Source of the DNA: Acanthacorydalis orientalis
Lineage: Eukaryota > Arthropoda > Insecta > Megaloptera > Corydalidae
Assembly: GCA_034766995.1 (NCBI GenBank)
Contig: CM068323.1
Location: forward strand, 24,592,846 to 24,656,845
DNA length: 64,000 nucleotides
Direction: 5' to 3'
A program made the position numbers and the translations under genes. This document shows positions 34,454-51,035 of the stretch, in pieces (the first letter of the stretch is position 1; each line of letters starts with the position of its first letter). The notes under the pieces were generated by a model. That model worked only from the letters and a program-made list of their open reading frames with translations. It ran no database searches and was not told the origin of the DNA.

Positions 34454-36482
34454 TCTATTAAAGTGTATATCTTACAACAGTAATATGCAGCAACCATATC
34501 GTCTCAAAAACTAGACACGACTGAATAAATAAATGTGTAATTTCACAGACACGAAAGTTCATGGCTGTAGGTTTATATAATTTTCCAAATCTTATATAAA
34601 TGTAACGCGCTGTGAAGCATTGACCTGCACATGATATAGACAAAGTGTTGTGAAGCATTATACAAACAATAAAAACAGACATAGTATTATATAAACAACA
34701 AATACAGAACAGACAAATATACAAATACAATCAGGATAAAGAAAATGATACGTAAGGAACCTCCAAATATATAATAAGTGTATTCAGTAAGAGCAGATTC
34801 AAATATTTTTACTGATTTCAAATTTTAGATAACCTACATTTGAACTGAAAACATATGTCAAATATAATCTTATTATGGATGATTTAAATTAAACTGGCAG
34901 TAATTATACTTCAACTTCCAATTGAAGAGAGTCTAAATATACAATAAAAGTAAACAATAAGAGCAGATTGTAATTTTAATATCTGTTACAAAATCTAACC
35001 TGTGATACGTTTGCACTGAAACGTACGTCTCAATTGTACTCGTATAGTGTATGATTTAAATTAGATGCAGTAGTTTTACATGAAATACCTAGTAAGAGAA
35101 CTCTAAATATACTATTAAAACATACAATGAGAGTAGATTATAGTTTTAGTATCTATTACAAAATTTTTAACTGTGATAATACGTTGCACTGAAACGTAGG
35201 TCTCAATTAAACCCGTATAATGTACGATTTAAATTCAACTGGCAGTAATTTTACTTCAAAATCTAACTAAGGGAACTCCAAATATACTATAATAACGTAG
35301 AATAAGAGCAGACTCTAATTTTTATTCTCGTTTCAATTTCTAGGTGTTCTACATTTGTAATAAAACATTCCTGATATGAATATTCACATAATATATGTTT
35401 CAAAGTATACTAGCAGTAATTTTTCTTCAAATTCAAACTAAGGGAACTCTAAATATACTATAATAACGTAGAATAAGAGCAGACTCTAATTTTTATTCTC
35501 GTTTCAATTTCTAGGTGTTCTACATTTGTAATAAAAACATTCCTGATATGAATATTCACATAATATATGTTTCAAAGTATACTAGCAGTAATTTTGCTTC
35601 AAATTCAAACTAAGGGAAGTCTAAATATACAAAGGAGAAGACTCCTAGTCTTTAATTAATTTATATAATAAGAGAATATATTTTAATTCTTTAATTAAAA
35701 ATTAAATTTGAATTTTCCTGTAGACTTTGTGGTCGGTAAATGAGAACTCTAACTACGTTATCGAGAAATGAGGTGGTCTGGCTAGTTTCAAGTTTTGCCG
35801 TTTACAACCAGGTCCGGATTTAGGAAACTTTTAATTAAAAAAAAGGATAATATCAGGATAAAATCATACGTCAGGAACCTACAAATATATAATAAGTGTA
35901 TTCAATAAGAGCAGATTCTAATATTTTTACTGATTTCAAATTTTAGATAAGCTACATTTGAACTGAAAACATACGTCAAATATAATCTTATTATGGATGA
36001 TTTAAATTAAACTGGCAGTAATTATACTTCAACTTCCAATTGAAGAGAGTCCAAATATACAATAAAAGTAAACAATAAGAGCAGATTGTAATTTTAATAT
36101 CTGTTACAAAATCTAACCTGTGATACGTTTGCACTGAAACGTACGTCTCAATTGTACTCGTATAGTGTATGATTTAAATTCAACTAGCAGTAATTTTACT
36201 TCAAAATCAGACTAAGGGAACTCAAAATCTACTATAATAACGTACAATAAGAGCAGATTCTAAATTTAAAGTAAGATACAAATATATAAATAGACAAATT
36301 TGTTTTCAAAGATTGAATGGCATGATTGATATAAATTATATATATATATACACACACACACACACATTTATATATATATATTATATTTAGAAATATTCAT
36401 AAATTATATCAAAATATATTTACACTAAGAAGTAAATTACGTATTGTATTGAAACTATAATCGAATAAAATTAAAGAAAATA
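34454..36482 (+). repeat. Array unit 4 (2029 bp)
   Basis: Standard organisation; A variant in spacer 2. Confidence 0.95.
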
Positions 36483-38361
36483 TCTATTAAAGTGTATATC
36501 TTACAACAGTAATATGCAGCAACCATATCGTCTCAAAAACTAGACACGACTGAATAAATAAATGTGTAATTTCACAGACACGAAAGTTCATGGCTGTAGG
36601 TTTATATAATTTTCCAAATCTTATATAAATGTAACGCGCTGTGAAGCATTGACCTGCACATGATATAGACAAAGTGTTGTGAAGCATTATACAAACAATA
36701 AAAACAGACATAGTATTATATAAACAACAAATACAGAACAGACAAATATACAAATACAATCAGGATAAAGAAAATGATACGTAAGGAACCTCCAAATATA
36801 TAATAAGTGTATTCAGTAAGAGCAGATTCAAATATTTTTACTGATTTCAAATTTTAGATAACCTACATTTGAACTGAAAACATATGTCAAATATAATCTT
36901 ATTATGGATGATTTAAATTAAACTGGCAGTAATTATACTTCAACTTCCAATTGAAGAGAGTCTAAATATACAATAAAAGTAAACAATAAGAGCAGATTGT
37001 AATTTTAATATCTGTTACAAAATCTAACCTGTGATACGTTTGCACTGAAACGTACGTCTCAATTGTACTCGTATAGTGTATGATTTAAATTAGATGCAGT
37101 AGTTTTACATGAAATACCTAGTAAGAGAACTCTAAATATACTATTAAAACATACAATGAGAGTAGATTATAGTTTTAGTATCTATTACAAAATTTTTAAC
37201 TGTGATAATACGTTGCACTGAAACGTAGGTCTCAATTAAACCCGTATAATGTACGATTTAAATTCAACTGGCAGTAATTTTACTTCAAAATCTAACTAAG
37301 GGAACTCCAAATATACTATAATAACGTAGAATAAGAGCAGACTCTAATTTTTATTCTCGTTTCAATTTCTAGGTGTTCTACATTTGTAATAAAACATTCC
37401 TGATATGAATATTCACATAATATATGTTTCAAAGTATACTAGCAGTAATTTTTCTTCAAATTCAAACTAAGGGAACTCTAAATATACTATAATAACGTAG
37501 AATAAGAGCAGACTCTAATTTTTATTCTCGTTTCAATTTCTAGGTGTTCTACATTTGTAATAAAAACATTCCTGATATGAATATTCACATAATATATGTT
37601 TCAAAGTATACTAGCAGTAATTTTGCTTCAAATTCAAACTAAGGGAAGTCTAAATATACAAAGGAGAAGACTCCTAGTCTTTAATTAATTTATATAATAA
37701 GAGAATATATTTTAATTCTTTAATTAAAAATTAAATTTGAATTTTCCTGTAGACTTTGTGGTCGGTAAATGAGAACTCTAACTACGTTATCGAGAAATGA
37801 GGTGGTCTGGCTAGTTTCAAGTTTTGCCGTTTACAACCAGGTCCGGATTTAGGAAACTTTTAATTAAAAAAAAGGATAATATCAGGATAAAATCATACGT
37901 CAGGAACCTACAAATATATAATAAGTGTATTCAATAAGAGCAGATTCTAATATTTTTACTGATTTCAAATTTTAGATAAGCTACATTTGAACTGAAAACA
38001 TACGTCAAATATAATCTTATTATGGATGATTTAAATTAAACTGGCAGTAATTATACTTCAACTTCCAATTGAAGAGAGTCCAAATATACAATAAAAGTAA
38101 ACAATAAGAGCAGATTGTAATTTTAATATCTGTTACAAAATCTAACCTGTGATACGTTTGCACTGAAACGTACGTCTCAATTGTACTCGTATAGTGTATG
38201 ATTTAAATTCAACTAGCAGTAATTTTACTTCAAAATCAGACTAAGGGAACTCAAAATCTACTATAATAACGTACAATAAGAGCAGATTCTAAATTTAAAG
38301 TAAGATACAAATATGTAAATAGACAAATTTGTTTTCAAAGATTGAATGGCATGATTGATAT

Positions 38362-38397
<36 letters not shown>

Positions 38398-38513
38398 TTT
38401 ATATATATATATTATATTTAGAAATATTCATAAATTATATCAAAATATATTTACACTAAGAAGTAAATTACGTATTGTATTGAAACTATAATCGAATAAA
38501 ATTAAAGAAAATA
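36483..38513 (+). repeat. Array unit 5 (2031 bp)
   Basis: Standard organisation; one extra TA in the microsatellite; G variant. Confidence 0.95.
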
Positions 38514-40542
38514 TCTATTAAAGTGTATATCTTACAACAGTAATATGCAGCAACCATATCGTCTCAAAAACTAGACACGACTGAATAAATAAATGTGTAA
38601 TTTCACAGACACGAAAGTTCATGGCTGTAGGTTTATATAATTTTCCAAATCTTATATAAATGTAACGCGCTGTGAAGCATTGACCTGCACATGATATAGA
38701 CAAAGTGTTGTGAAGCATTATACAAACAATAAAAACAGACATAGTATTATATAAACAACAAATACAGAACAGACAAATATACAAATACAATCAGGATAAA
38801 GAAAATGATACGTAAGGAACCTCCAAATATATAATAAGTGTATTCAGTAAGATCAGATTCTAATATTTTTACTGATTTCAAATTTTAGATAACCTACATT
38901 TGAACTGAAAACATATGTCAAATATAATCTTATTATGGATGATTTAAATTAAACTGGCAGTAATTATACTTCAACTTCCAATTGAAGAGAGTCTAAATAT
39001 ACAATAAAAGTAAACAATAAGAGCAGATTGTAATTTTAATATCTGTTACAAAATCTAACCTGTGATACGTTTGCACTGAAACGTACGTCTCAATTGTACT
39101 CGTATAGTGTATGATTTAAATTAGATGCAGTAGTTTTACATGAAATACCTAGTAAGAGAACTCTAAATATACTATTAAAACATACAATGAGAGTAGATTA
39201 TAGTTTTAGTATCTATTACAAAATTTTTAACTGTGATAATACGTTGCACTGAAACGTAGGTCTCAATTAAACCCGTATAATGTACGATTTAAATTCAACT
39301 GGCAGTAATTTTACTTCAAAATCTAACTAAGGGAACTCCAAATATACTATAATAACGTAGAATAAGAGCAGACTCTAATTTTTATTCTCGTTTCAATTTC
39401 TAGGTGTTCTACATTTGTAATAAAACATTCCTGATATGAATATTCACATAATATATGTTTCAAAGTATACTAGCAGTAATTTTTCTTCAAATTCAAACTA
39501 AGGGAACTCTAAATATACTATAATAACGTAGAATAAGAGCAGACTCTAATTTTTATTCTCGTTTCAATTTCTAGGTGTTCTACATTTGTAATAAAAACAT
39601 TCCTGATATGAATATTCACATAATATATGTTTCAAAGTATACTAGCAGTAATTTTGCTTCAAATTCAAACTAAGGGAAGTCTAAATATACAAAGGAGAAG
39701 ACTCCTAGTCTTTAATTAATTTATATAATAAGAGAATATATTTTAATTCTTTAATTAAAAATTAAATTTGAATTTTCCTGTAGACTTTGTGGTCGGTAAA
39801 TGAGAACTCTAACTACGTTATCGAGAAATGAGGTGGTCTGGCTAGTTTCAAGTTTTGCCGTTTACAACCAGGTCCGGATTTAGGAAACTTTTAATTAAAA
39901 AAAAGGATAATATCAGGATAAAATCATACGTCAGGAACCTACAAATATATAATAAGTGTATTCAATAAGAGCAGATTCTAATATTTTTACTGATTTCAAA
40001 TTTTAGATAAGCTACATTTGAACTGAAAACATACGTCAAATATAATCTTATTATGGATGATTTAAATTAAACTGGCAGTAATTATACTTCAACTTCCAAT
40101 TGAAGAGAGTCCAAATATACAATAAAAGTAAACAATAAGAGCAGATTGTAATTTTAATATCTGTTACAAAATCTAACCTGTGATACGTTTGCACTGAAAC
40201 GTACGTCTCAATTGTACTCGTATAGTGTATGATTTAAATTCAACTAGCAGTAATTTTACTTCAAAATCAGACTAAGGGAACTCAAAATCTACTATAATAA
40301 CGTACAATAAGAGCAGATTCTAAATTTAAAGTAAGATACAAATATGTAAATAGACAAATTTGTTTTCAAAGATTGAATGGCATGATTGATATAAATTATA
40401 TATATATATACACACACACACACACATTTATATATATATATTATATTTAGAAATATTCATAAATTATATCAAAATATATTTACACTAAGAAGTAAATTAC
40501 GTATTGTATTGAAACTATAATCGAATAAAATTAAAGAAAATA
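38514..40542 (+). repeat. Array unit 6 (2029 bp), private monomer-1 variant
   Basis: Monomer 1 reads AAGATCAGATTCTAAT instead of AAGAGCAGATTCAAAT: one private substitution, and one allele shared with the second monomer block. Confidence 0.95.
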
Positions 40543-42763
40543 TCTATTAAAGTGTATATCTTACAACAGTAATATGCAGCAACCATATCGTCTCAAAAAC
40601 TAGACACGACTGAATAAATAAATGTGTAATTTCACAGACACGAAAGTTCATGGCTGTAGGTTTATATAATTTTCCAAATCTTATATAAATGTAACGCGCT
40701 GTGAAGCATTGACCTGCACATGATATAGACAAAGTGTTGTGAAGCATTATACAAACAATAAAAACAGACATAGTATTATATAAACAACAAATACAGAACA
40801 GACAAATATACAAATACAATCAGGATAAAGAAAATGATACGTAAGGAACCTCCAAATATATAATAAGTGTATTCAGTAAGAGCAGATTCAAATATTTTTA
40901 CTGATTTCAAATTTTAGATAACCTACATTTGAACTGAAAACATATGTCAAATATAATCTTATTATGGATGATTTAAATTAAACTGGCAGTAATTATACTT
41001 CAACTTCCAATTGAAGAGAGTCTAAATATACAATAAAAGTAAACAATAAGAGCAGATTGTAATTTTAATATCTGTTACAAAATCTAACCTGTGATACGTT
41101 TGCACTGAAACGTACGTCTCAATTGTACTCGTATAGTGTATGATTTAAATTAGATGCAGTAGTTTTACATGAAATACCTAGTAAGAGAACTCTAAATATA
41201 CTATTAAAACATACAATGAGAGTAGATTATAGTTTTAGTATCTATTACAAAATTTTTAACTGTGATAATACGTTGCACTGAAACGTAGGTCTCAATTAAA
41301 CCCGTATAATGTACGATTTAAATTCAACTGGCAGTAATTTTACTTCAAAATCTAACTAAGGGAACTCCAAATATACTATAATAACGTAGAATAAGAGCAG
41401 ACTCTAATTTTTATTCTCGTTTCAATTTCTAGGTGTTCTACATTTGTAATAAAACATTCCTGATATGAATATTCACATAATATATGTTTCAAAGTATACT
41501 AGCAGTAATTTTTCTTCAAATTCAAACTAAGGGAACTCTAAATATACTATAATAACGTAGAATAAGAGCAGACTCTAATTTTTATTCTCGTTTCAATTTC
41601 TAGGTGTTCTACATTTGTAATAAAACATTCCTGATATGAATATTCACATAATATATGTTTCAAAGTATACTAGCAGTAATTTTTCTTCAAACTCAAACTA
41701 AGGGAACTCTAAATATACTATAATAACGTAGAATAAGAGCAGACTCTAATTTTTATTCTCGTTTCAATTTCTAGGTGTTCTACATTTGTAATAAAACATT
41801 CCTGATATGAATATTCACAAAATATATGTTTCAAAGTATACTAGCAGTAATTTTTCTTCAAATTCAAACTAAGGGAACTCTAAATATACTATAATAACGT
41901 AGAATAAGAGCAGACTCTAATTTTTATTCTCGTTTCAATTTCTAGGTGTTCTACATTTGTAATAAAAACATTCCTGATATGAATATTCACATAATATATG
42001 TTTCAAAGTATACTAGCAGTAATTTTGCTTCAAATTCAAACTAAGGGAAGTCTAAATATACAAAGGAGAAGACTCCTAGTCTTTAATTAATTTATATAAT
42101 AAGAGAATATATTTTAATTCTTTAATTAAAAATTAAATTTGAATTTTCCTGTAGACTTTGTGGTCGGTAAATGAGAACTCTAACTACGTTATCGAGAAAT
42201 GAGGTGGTCTGGCTAGTTTCAAGTTTTGCCGTTTACAACCAGGTCCGGATTTAGGAAACTTTTAATTAAAAAAAAGGATAATATCAGGATAAAATCATAC
42301 GTCAGGAACCTACAAATATATAATAAGTGTATTCAATAAGAGCAGATTCTAATATTTTTACTGATTTCAAATTTTAGATAAGCTACATTTGAACTGAAAA
42401 CATACGTCAAATATAATCTTATTATGGATGATTTAAATTAAACTGGCAGTAATTATACTTCAACTTCCAATTGAAGAGAGTCCAAATATACAATAAAAGT
42501 AAACAATAAGAGCAGATTGTAATTTTAATATCTGTTACAAAATCTAACCTGTGATACGTTTGCACTGAAACGTACGTCTCAATTGTACTCGTATAGTGTA
42601 TGATTTAAATTCAACTAGCAGTAATTTTACTTCAAAATCAGACTAAGGGAACTCAAAATCTACTATAATAACGTACAATAAGAGCAGATTCTAAATTTAA
42701 AGTAAGATACAAATATATAAATAGACAAATTTGTTTTCAAAGATTGAATGGCATGATTGATAT

Positions 42764-42799
<36 letters not shown>

Positions 42800-42915
42800 T
42801 TTATATATATATATTATATTTAGAAATATTCATAAATTATATCAAAATATATTTACACTAAGAAGTAAATTACGTATTGTATTGAAACTATAATCGAATA
42901 AAATTAAAGAAAATA
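40543..42915 (+). repeat. Array unit 7 (2373 bp), two extra monomers
   Basis: Four tandem ~171-bp monomers lie at about 41361-42046 where other units have two. The extra copies carry markers TTCAAACTCAAACT and CACAAAATATATG, also found in unit 15. A variant in spacer 2. Confidence 0.95.
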
Positions 42916-44794
42916 TCTATTAAAGTGTATATCTTACAACAGTAATATGCAGCAACCATATCGTCTCAAAAACTAGACACGACTGAATAAATAAATGTGT
43001 AATTTCACAGACACGAAAGTTCATGGCTGTAGGTTTATATAATTTTCCAAATCTTATATAAATGTAACGCGCTGTGAAGCATTGACCTGCACATGATATA
43101 GACAAAGTGTTGTGAAGCATTATACAAACAATAAAAACAGACATAGTATTATATAAACAACAAATACAGAACAGACAAATATACAAATACAATCAGGATA
43201 AAGAAAATGATACGTAAGGAACCTCCAAATATATAATAAGTGTATTCAGTAAGAGCAGATTCAAATATTTTTACTGATTTCAAATTTTAGATAACCTACA
43301 TTTGAACTGAAAACATATGTCAAATATAATCTTATTATGGATGATTTAAATTAAACTGGCAGTAATTATACTTCAACTTCCAATTGAAGAGAGTCTAAAT
43401 ATACAATAAAAGTAAACAATAAGAGCAGATTGTAATTTTAATATCTGTTACAAAATCTAACCTGTGATACGTTTGCACTGAAACGTACGTCTCAATTGTA
43501 CTCGTATAGTGTATGATTTAAATTAGATGCAGTAGTTTTACATGAAATACCTAGTAAGAGAACTCTAAATATACTATTAAAACATACAATGAGAGTAGAT
43601 TATAGTTTTAGTATCTATTACAAAATTTTTAACTGTGATAATACGTTGCACTGAAACGTAGGTCTCAATTAAACCCGTATAATGTACGATTTAAATTCAA
43701 CTGGCAGTAATTTTACTTCAAAATCTAACTAAGGGAACTCCAAATATACTATAATAACGTAGAATAAGAGCAGACTCTAATTTTTATTCTCGTTTCAATT
43801 TCTAGGTGTTCTACATTTGTAATAAAACATTCCTGATATGAATATTCACATAATATATGTTTCAAAGTATACTAGCAGTAATTTTTCTTCAAATTCAAAC
43901 TAAGGGAACTCTAAATATACTATAATAACGTAGAATAAGAGCAGACTCTAATTTTTATTCTCGTTTCAATTTCTAGGTGTTCTACATTTGTAATAAAAAC
44001 ATTCCTGATATGAATATTCACATAATATATGTTTCAAAGTATACTAGCAGTAATTTTGCTTCAAATTCAAACTAAGGGAAGTCTAAATATACAAAGGAGA
44101 AGACTCCTAGTCTTTAATTAATTTATATAATAAGAGAATATATTTTAATTCTTTAATTAAAAATTAAATTTGAATTTTCCTGTAGACTTTGTGGTCGGTA
44201 AATGAGAACTCTAACTACGTTATCGAGAAATGAGGTGGTCTGGCTAGTTTCAAGTTTTGCCGTTTACAACCAGGTCCGGATTTAGGAAACTTTTAATTAA
44301 AAAAAAGGATAATATCAGGATAAAATCATACGTCAGGAACCTACAAATATATAATAAGTGTATTCAATAAGAGCAGATTCTAATATTTTTACTGATTTCA
44401 AATTTTAGATAAGCTACATTTGAACTGAAAACATACGTCAAATATAATCTTATTATGGATGATTTAAATTAAACTGGCAGTAATTATACTTCAACTTCCA
44501 ATTGAAGAGAGTCCAAATATACAATAAAAGTAAACAATAAGAGCAGATTGTAATTTTAATATCTGTTACAAAATCTAACCTGTGATACGTTTGCACTGAA
44601 ACGTACGTCTCAATTGTACTCGTATAGTGTATGATTTAAATTCAACTAGCAGTAATTTTACTTCAAAATCAGACTAAGGGAACTCAAAATCTACTATAAT
44701 AACGTACAATAAGAGCAGATTCTAAATTTAAAGTAAGATACAAATATGTAAATAGACAAATTTGTTTTCAAAGATTGAATGGCATGATTGATAT

Positions 44795-44830
<36 letters not shown>

Positions 44831-44946
44831 TTTATATATATATATTATATTTAGAAATATTCATAAATTATATCAAAATATATTTACACTAAGAAGTAAA
44901 TTACGTATTGTATTGAAACTATAATCGAATAAAATTAAAGAAAATA
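42916..44946 (+). repeat. Array unit 8 (2031 bp)
   Basis: Standard organisation with one extra TA; G variant. Confidence 0.95.
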
Positions 44947-46975
44947 TCTATTAAAGTGTATATCTTACAACAGTAATATGCAGCAACCATATCGTCTCAA
45001 AAACTAGACACGACTGAATAAATAAATGTGTAATTTCACAGACACGAAAGTTCATGGCTGTAGGTTTATATAATTTTCCAAATCTTATATAAATGTAACG
45101 CGCTGTGAAGCATTGACCTGCACATGATATAGACAAAGTGTTGTGAAGCATTATACAAACAATAAAAACAGACATAGTATTATATAAACAACAAATACAG
45201 AACAGACAAATATACAAATACAATCAGGATAAAGAAAATGATACGTAAGGAACCTCCAAATATATAATAAGTGTATTCAGTAAGAGCAGATTCAAATATT
45301 TTTACTGATTTCAAATTTTAGATAACCTACATTTGAACTGAAAACATATGTCAAATATAATCTTATTATGGATGATTTAAATTAAACTGGCAGTAATTAT
45401 ACTTCAACTTCCAATTGAAGAGAGTCTAAATATACAATAAAAGTAAACAATAAGAGCAGATTGTAATTTTAATATCTGTTACAAAATCTAACCTGTGATA
45501 CGTTTGCACTGAAACGTACGTCTCAATTGTACTCGTATAGTGTATGATTTAAATTAGATGCAGTAGTTTTACATGAAATACCTAGTAAGAGAACTCTAAA
45601 TATACTATTAAAACATACAATGAGAGTAGATTATAGTTTTAGTATCTATTACAAAATTTTTAACTGTGATAATACGTTGCACTGAAACGTAGGTCTCAAT
45701 TAAACCCGTATAATGTACGATTTAAATTCAACTGGCAGTAATTTTACTTCAAAATCTAACTAAGGGAACTCCAAATATACTATAATAACGTAGAATAAGA
45801 GCAGACTCTAATTTTTATTCTCGTTTCAATTTCTAGGTGTTCTACATTTGTAATAAAACATTCCTGATATGAATATTCACATAATATATGTTTCAAAGTA
45901 TACTAGCAGTAATTTTTCTTCAAATTCAAACTAAGGGAACTCTAAATATACTATAATAACGTAGAATAAGAGCAGACTCTAATTTTTATTCTCGTTTCAA
46001 TTTCTAGGTGTTCTACATTTGTAATAAAAACATTCCTGATATGAATATTCACATAATATATGTTTCAAAGTATACTAGCAGTAATTTTGCTTCAAATTCA
46101 AACTAAGGGAAGTCTAAATATACAAAGGAGAAGACTCCTAGTCTTTAATTAATTTATATAATAAGAGAATATATTTTAATTCTTTAATTAAAAATTAAAT
46201 TTGAATTTTCCTGTAGACTTTGTGGTCGGTAAATGAGAACTCTAACTACGTTATCGAGAAATGAGGTGGTCTGGCTAGTTTCAAGTTTTGCCGTTTACAA
46301 CCAGGTCCGGATTTAGGAAACTTTTAATTAAAAAAAAGGATAATATCAGGATAAAATCATACGTCAGGAACCTACAAATATATAATAAGTGTATTCAATA
46401 AGAGCAGATTCTAATATTTTTACTGATTTCAAATTTTAGATAAGCTACATTTGAACTGAAAACATACGTCAAATATAATCTTATTATGGATGATTTAAAT
46501 TAAACTGGCAGTAATTATACTTCAACTTCCAATTGAAGAGAGTCCAAATATACAATAAAAGTAAACAATAAGAGCAGATTGTAATTTTAATATCTGTTAC
46601 AAAATCTAACCTGTGATACGTTTGCACTGAAACGTACGTCTCAATTGTACTCGTATAGTGTATGATTTAAATTCAACTAGCAGTAATTTTACTTCAAAAT
46701 CAGACTAAGGGAACTCAAAATCTACTATAATAACGTACAATAAGAGCAGATTCTAAATTTAAAGTAAGATACAAATATGTAAATAGACAAATTTGTTTTC
46801 AAAGATTGAATGGCATGATTGATATAAATTATATATATATATACACACACACACACACATTTATATATATATATTATATTTAGAAATATTCATAAATTAT
46901 ATCAAAATATATTTACACTAAGAAGTAAATTACGTATTGTATTGAAACTATAATCGAATAAAATTAAAGAAAATA
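44947..46975 (+). repeat. Array unit 9 (2029 bp)
   Basis: Standard organisation; G variant. Confidence 0.95.
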
Positions 46976-49004
46976 TCTATTAAAGTGTATATCTTACAAC
47001 AGTAATATGCAGCAACCATATCGTCTCAAAAACTAGACACGACTGAATAAATAAATGTGTAATTTCACAGACACGAAAGTTCATGGCTGTAGGTTTATAT
47101 AATTTTCCAAATCTTATATAAATGTAACGCGCTGTGAAGCATTGACCTGCACATGATATAGACAAAGTGTTGTGAAGCATTATACAAACAATAAAAACAG
47201 ACATAGTATTATATAAACAACAAATACAGAACAGACAAATATACAAATACAATCAGGATAAAGAAAATGATACGTAAGGAACCTCCAAATATATAATAAG
47301 TGTATTCAGTAAGAGCAGATTCAAATATTTTTACTGATTTCAAATTTTAGATAACCTACATTTGAACTGAAAACATATGTCAAATATAATCTTATTATGG
47401 ATGATTTAAATTAAACTGGCAGTAATTATACTTCAACTTCCAATTGAAGAGAGTCTAAATATACAATAAAAGTAAACAATAAGAGCAGATTGTAATTTTA
47501 ATATCTGTTACAAAATCTAACCTGTGATACGTTTGCACTGAAACGTACGTCTCAATTGTACTCGTATAGTGTATGATTTAAATTAGATGCAGTAGTTTTA
47601 CATGAAATACCTAGTAAGAGAACTCTAAATATACTATTAAAACATACAATGAGAGTAGATTATAGTTTTAGTATCTATTACAAAATTTTTAACTGTGATA
47701 ATACGTTGCACTGAAACGTAGGTCTCAATTAAACCCGTATAATGTACGATTTAAATTCAACTGGCAGTAATTTTACTTCAAAATCTAACTAAGGGAACTC
47801 CAAATATACTATAATAACGTAGAATAAGAGCAGACTCTAATTTTTATTCTCGTTTCAATTTCTAGGTGTTCTACATTTGTAATAAAACATTCCTGATATG
47901 AATATTCACATAATATATGTTTCAAAGTATACTAGCAGTAATTTTTCTTCAAATTCAAACTAAGGGAACTCTAAATATACTATAATAACGTAGAATAAGA
48001 GCAGACTCTAATTTTTATTCTCGTTTCAATTTCTAGGTGTTCTACATTTGTAATAAAAACATTCCTGATATGAATATTCACATAATATATGTTTCAAAGT
48101 ATACTAGCAGTAATTTTGCTTCAAATTCAAACTAAGGGAAGTCTAAATATACAAAGGAGAAGACTCCTAGTCTTTAATTAATTTATATAATAAGAGAATA
48201 TATTTTAATTCTTTAATTAAAAATTAAATTTGAATTTTCCTGTAGACTTTGTGGTCGGTAAATGAGAACTCTAACTACGTTATCGAGAAATGAGGTGGTC
48301 TGGCTAGTTTCAAGTTTTGCCGTTTACAACCAGGTCCGGATTTAGGAAACTTTTAATTAAAAAAAAGGATAATATCAGGATAAAATCATACGTCAGGAAC
48401 CTACAAATATATAATAAGTGTATTCAATAAGAGCAGATTCTAATATTTTTACTGATTTCAAATTTTAGATAAGCTACATTTGAACTGAAAACATACGTCA
48501 AATATAATCTTATTATGGATGATTTAAATTAAACTGGCAGTAATTATACTTCAACTTCCAATTGAAGAGAGTCCAAATATACAATAAAAGTAAACAATAA
48601 GAGCAGATTGTAATTTTAATATCTGTTACAAAATCTAACCTGTGATACGTTTGCACTGAAACGTACGTCTCAATTGTACTCGTATAGTGTATGATTTAAA
48701 TTCAACTAGCAGTAATTTTACTTCAAAATCAGACTAAGGGAACTCAAAATCTACTATAATAACGTACAATAAGAGCAGATTCTAAATTTAAAGTAAGATA
48801 CAAATATGTAAATAGACAAATTTGTTTTCAAAGATTGAATGGCATGATTGATATAAATTATATATATATATACACACACACACACACATTTATATATATA
48901 TATTATATTTAGAAATATTCATAAATTATATCAAAATATATTTACACTAAGAAGTAAATTACGTATTGTATTGAAACTATAATCGAATAAAATTAAAGAA
49001 AATA
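46976..49004 (+). repeat. Array unit 10 (2029 bp)
   Basis: Standard organisation; G variant. Confidence 0.95.
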
Positions 49005-50883
49005 TCTATTAAAGTGTATATCTTACAACAGTAATATGCAGCAACCATATCGTCTCAAAAACTAGACACGACTGAATAAATAAATGTGTAATTTCACAGA
49101 CACGAAAGTTCATGGCTGTAGGTTTATATAATTTTCCAAATCTTATATAAATGTAACGCGCTGTGAAGCATTGACCTGCACATGATATAGACAAAGTGTT
49201 GTGAAGCATTATACAAACAATAAAAACAGACATAGTATTATATAAACAACAAATACAGAACAGACAAATATACAAATACAATCAGGATAAAGAAAATGAT
49301 ACGTAAGGAACCTCCAAATATATAATAAGTGTATTCAGTAAGAGCAGATTCAAATATTTTTACTGATTTCAAATTTTAGATAACCTACATTTGAACTGAA
49401 AACATATGTCAAATATAATCTTATTATGGATGATTTAAATTAAACTGGCAGTAATTATACTTCAACTTCCAATTGAAGAGAGTCTAAATATACAATAAAA
49501 GTAAACAATAAGAGCAGATTGTAATTTTAATATCTGTTACAAAATCTAACCTGTGATACGTTTGCACTGAAACGTACGTCTCAATTGTACTCGTATAGTG
49601 TATGATTTAAATTAGATGCAGTAGTTTTACATGAAATACCTAGTAAGAGAACTCTAAATATACTATTAAAACATACAATGAGAGTAGATTATAGTTTTAG
49701 TATCTATTACAAAATTTTTAACTGTGATAATACGTTGCACTGAAACGTAGGTCTCAATTAAACCCGTATAATGTACGATTTAAATTCAACTGGCAGTAAT
49801 TTTACTTCAAAATCTAACTAAGGGAACTCCAAATATACTATAATAACGTAGAATAAGAGCAGACTCTAATTTTTATTCTCGTTTCAATTTCTAGGTGTTC
49901 TACATTTGTAATAAAACATTCCTGATATGAATATTCACATAATATATGTTTCAAAGTATACTAGCAGTAATTTTTCTTCAAATTCAAACTAAGGGAACTC
50001 TAAATATACTATAATAACGTAGAATAAGAGCAGACTCTAATTTTTATTCTCGTTTCAATTTCTAGGTGTTCTACATTTGTAATAAAAACATTCCTGATAT
50101 GAATATTCACATAATATATGTTTCAAAGTATACTAGCAGTAATTTTGCTTCAAATTCAAACTAAGGGAAGTCTAAATATACAAAGGAGAAGACTCCTAGT
50201 CTTTAATTAATTTATATAATAAGAGAATATATTTTAATTCTTTAATTAAAAATTAAATTTGAATTTTCCTGTAGACTTTGTGGTCGGTAAATGAGAACTC
50301 TAACTACGTTATCGAGAAATGAGGTGGTCTGGCTAGTTTCAAGTTTTGCCGTTTACAACCAGGTCCGGATTTAGGAAACTTTTAATTAAAAAAAAGGATA
50401 ATATCAGGATAAAATCATACGTCAGGAACCTACAAATATATAATAAGTGTATTCAATAAGAGCAGATTCTAATATTTTTACTGATTTCAAATTTTAGATA
50501 AGCTACATTTGAACTGAAAACATACGTCAAATATAATCTTATTATGGATGATTTAAATTAAACTGGCAGTAATTATACTTCAACTTCCAATTGAAGAGAG
50601 TCCAAATATACAATAAAAGTAAACAATAAGAGCAGATTGTAATTTTAATATCTGTTACAAAATCTAACCTGTGATACGTTTGCACTGAAACGTACGTCTC
50701 AATTGTACTCGTATAGTGTATGATTTAAATTCAACTAGCAGTAATTTTACTTCAAAATCAGACTAAGGGAACTCAAAATCTACTATAATAACGTACAATA
50801 AGAGCAGATTCTAAATTTAAAGTAAGATACAAATATGTAAATAGACAAATTTGTTTTCAAAGATTGAATGGCATGATTGATAT

Positions 50884-50919
<36 letters not shown>

Positions 50920-51035
50920 TTTATATATATATATTATATTTAGAAATATTCATAAATTATATCAAAATATATTTACACTAAGAAGTAAATTACGTATTGT
51001 ATTGAAACTATAATCGAATAAAATTAAAGAAAATA
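49005..51035 (+). repeat. Array unit 11 (2031 bp)
   Basis: Standard organisation with one extra TA; G variant. Confidence 0.95.
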